Origin: Thermoflexia bacterium
GTDB lineage: Bacteria > Chloroflexota > Anaerolineae > B4-G1 > SLSP01
Assembly (NCBI GenBank): GCA_030605705.1
Contig: JAUWHU010000578.1
Coordinates: 1 to 5,760 of the forward strand
Direction of reading: 5' to 3'
DNA length: 5,760 nucleotides
The first letter of the stretch is position 1, and the number at the start of each line of letters is the position of its first letter. Made by a program: the position numbers and the translations under genes. Below are positions 5,256 to 5,760 of the stretch, piece by piece. The notes below the pieces were generated by a model, which saw nothing but the letters and a program-made list of their open reading frames with translations, did no database searches and was not told the DNA's origin.

Positions 5256-5434
5256 TTTCGGGAGTAGATGTGTCATTTTTGACGCAATGCGTCTCAACGC
5301 CAATCAAGTGCGCACCAGGCATAGTATATTGGAATTCGCGCATTCGTGCAATTATCAAAATCAGGCTCTCGAACGCTTATTTCCGCTTCGACAAAGGGAA
5401 CAGATAAACGCCGGCTGCGCTCGCAGATAAAAAA
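5256..5434. other. Non-coding spacer, nothing recognised
   Basis: Between the G/C palindrome and the third large repeat. Plus-strand open frames here have no ribosome site, no recognisable protein signature and skewed composition. I see no gene. Confidence 0.4.
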
Positions 5435-5477
5435 TGATAAATCAGTCTACTGAAAAAACCAGGGTCTCTGGGACTTA

Positions 5478-5495
5478 GCGTGGTAAGTGCCACGC
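5478..5495. repeat. Nested 18-bp hairpin
   Basis: GCGTGG-TAAGTG-CCACGC, a perfect 6-bp stem with a 6-base loop inside copy 3. Its complement contains GGCACT near the loop, as does the 17-bp palindrome in reverse orientation, so the two may be related designs. Confidence 0.6.
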
Positions 5496-5521
5496 GACGT
5501 AAATTTTTCACCACAGATTAG

Positions 5522-5538
5522 TGGGCACTGCCTGCCCA
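5522..5538. repeat. Nested 17-bp palindrome, reverse orientation
   Basis: TGGGCACTGCCTGCCCA, the exact reverse complement of the units at 326-342 and 2847-2863. Confidence 0.85.
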
Positions 5539-5672
5539 CACTACGCACAGATTGCACTGATTTTTTACTTTTTTCCGTGCTAATCCGTGAAATCCGTGGT
5601 TAATTTTAACTCGACCACGCGAATTCCCAAAGAGCCAAAATATTGAAGCAGCATTCAAGAATCTCTGCGCTG

Positions 5673-5689
5673 TGGGCACTGCCTGCCCA
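5673..5689. repeat. Nested 17-bp palindrome, reverse orientation (second in copy 3)
   Basis: A second identical TGGGCACTGCCTGCCCA within copy 3, with GTG before and CAC after the shared core. Confidence 0.85.
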
Positions 5690-5760
5690 CACCTACGGTT
5701 GGCGTCTCTGCGTTAAAATTAGCCCCTTTTTTCAGGGGAGTCATAAATCAGTATTTATCT

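Larger units (their letters stand above)
5444..5740. repeat. Large palindromic repeat, copy 3 (same ends, different interior)
   Basis: 297 bp from AGTCTACTGAAAAAACC (5444-5460) to CTTTTTTCAGGGGAG (5726-5740). The ends equal those of copy 2, but the interior is largely different: a hairpin at 5478-5495, a CACCACAGATT block, a CCGTGCTAATCCGTG/AAATCCGTGG block (about 5575-5600) of the type also found at 2641-2699, and two nested 17-bp palindromes. It is flanked by TGATAAATC (5435-5443) and TCATAAATC (5741-5749), matching at 8 of 9 positions, the best evidence in the window that the element was inserted with a 9-bp target duplication. Confidence 0.82.

Noticed and set aside
5159..5430. Plus-strand coding region to the right of the kinase
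   Set aside because: The open frames start in the AT-rich promoter-like region, run through a G/C palindrome, and have no ribosome site or protein signature.
284..5740. CRISPR array
   Set aside because: The recurring units are far apart, palindromic and nested in larger repeats; there is no regular repeat-spacer alternation and no cas gene.

Overview
The window carries six protein-coding genes or gene ends, all on the minus strand, separated by an unusually dense set of small palindromic and terminal-inverted-repeat elements. No tRNA, rRNA or CRISPR array is visible. The gene content and the style of the intergenic repeats (CACCACAGAG- and ATCCGTG-type hairpins) fit a bacterium with a repeat-rich, moderately GC-rich genome. 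The cyclase N-terminus, the MBL hydrolase and the P-loop kinase resemble proteins I associate with Chloroflexota (Anaerolineae/Chloroflexia-like). That placement is an inference from general resemblance, not a demonstrated one.

Layout, read along the minus strand from the right edge. A 297-bp palindromic repeat element (5444-5740) is followed by about 300 bp of non-coding DNA with a G/C palindrome, a perfect TATAAT box and short tandem octamers. A small P-loop kinase-like gene (4625-5125) comes next, then a GC-palindrome-rich spacer. A CPBP-family membrane protein (3528-4430) lacks two of the expected catalytic residues. Seventy bases later is a small lipoprotein (2990-3457), whose stop codon now lies inside the end of a second repeat element (2797-2998). 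A separate 126-bp inverted-repeat element (2608-2733) precedes a DUF695-RraB fusion gene (1704-2468). A short spacer holds a possible group II intron domain V relic and two small hairpins. An MBL-fold hydrolase (796-1560), a C-terminal protein remnant (522-746), a third copy of the large repeat (284-487) and the N-terminus of a class III adenylate/guanylate cyclase (1-237, cut by the window edge) complete the window.

The genes do not form a recognisable pathway. The only pair likely to be co-transcribed is the CPBP protein and the lipoprotein. Both act at the membrane, so a functional link is possible but unproven. The most distinctive content is the repeat family: three copies share the same ends (AGTCTACTGAAAAAA ... 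TTTTCAGGGGAG). Two of them are flanked by imperfect 9-bp direct repeats, which suggests mobility, and all three carry a nested 17-bp palindrome. I see no convincing new defence or biosynthetic system.
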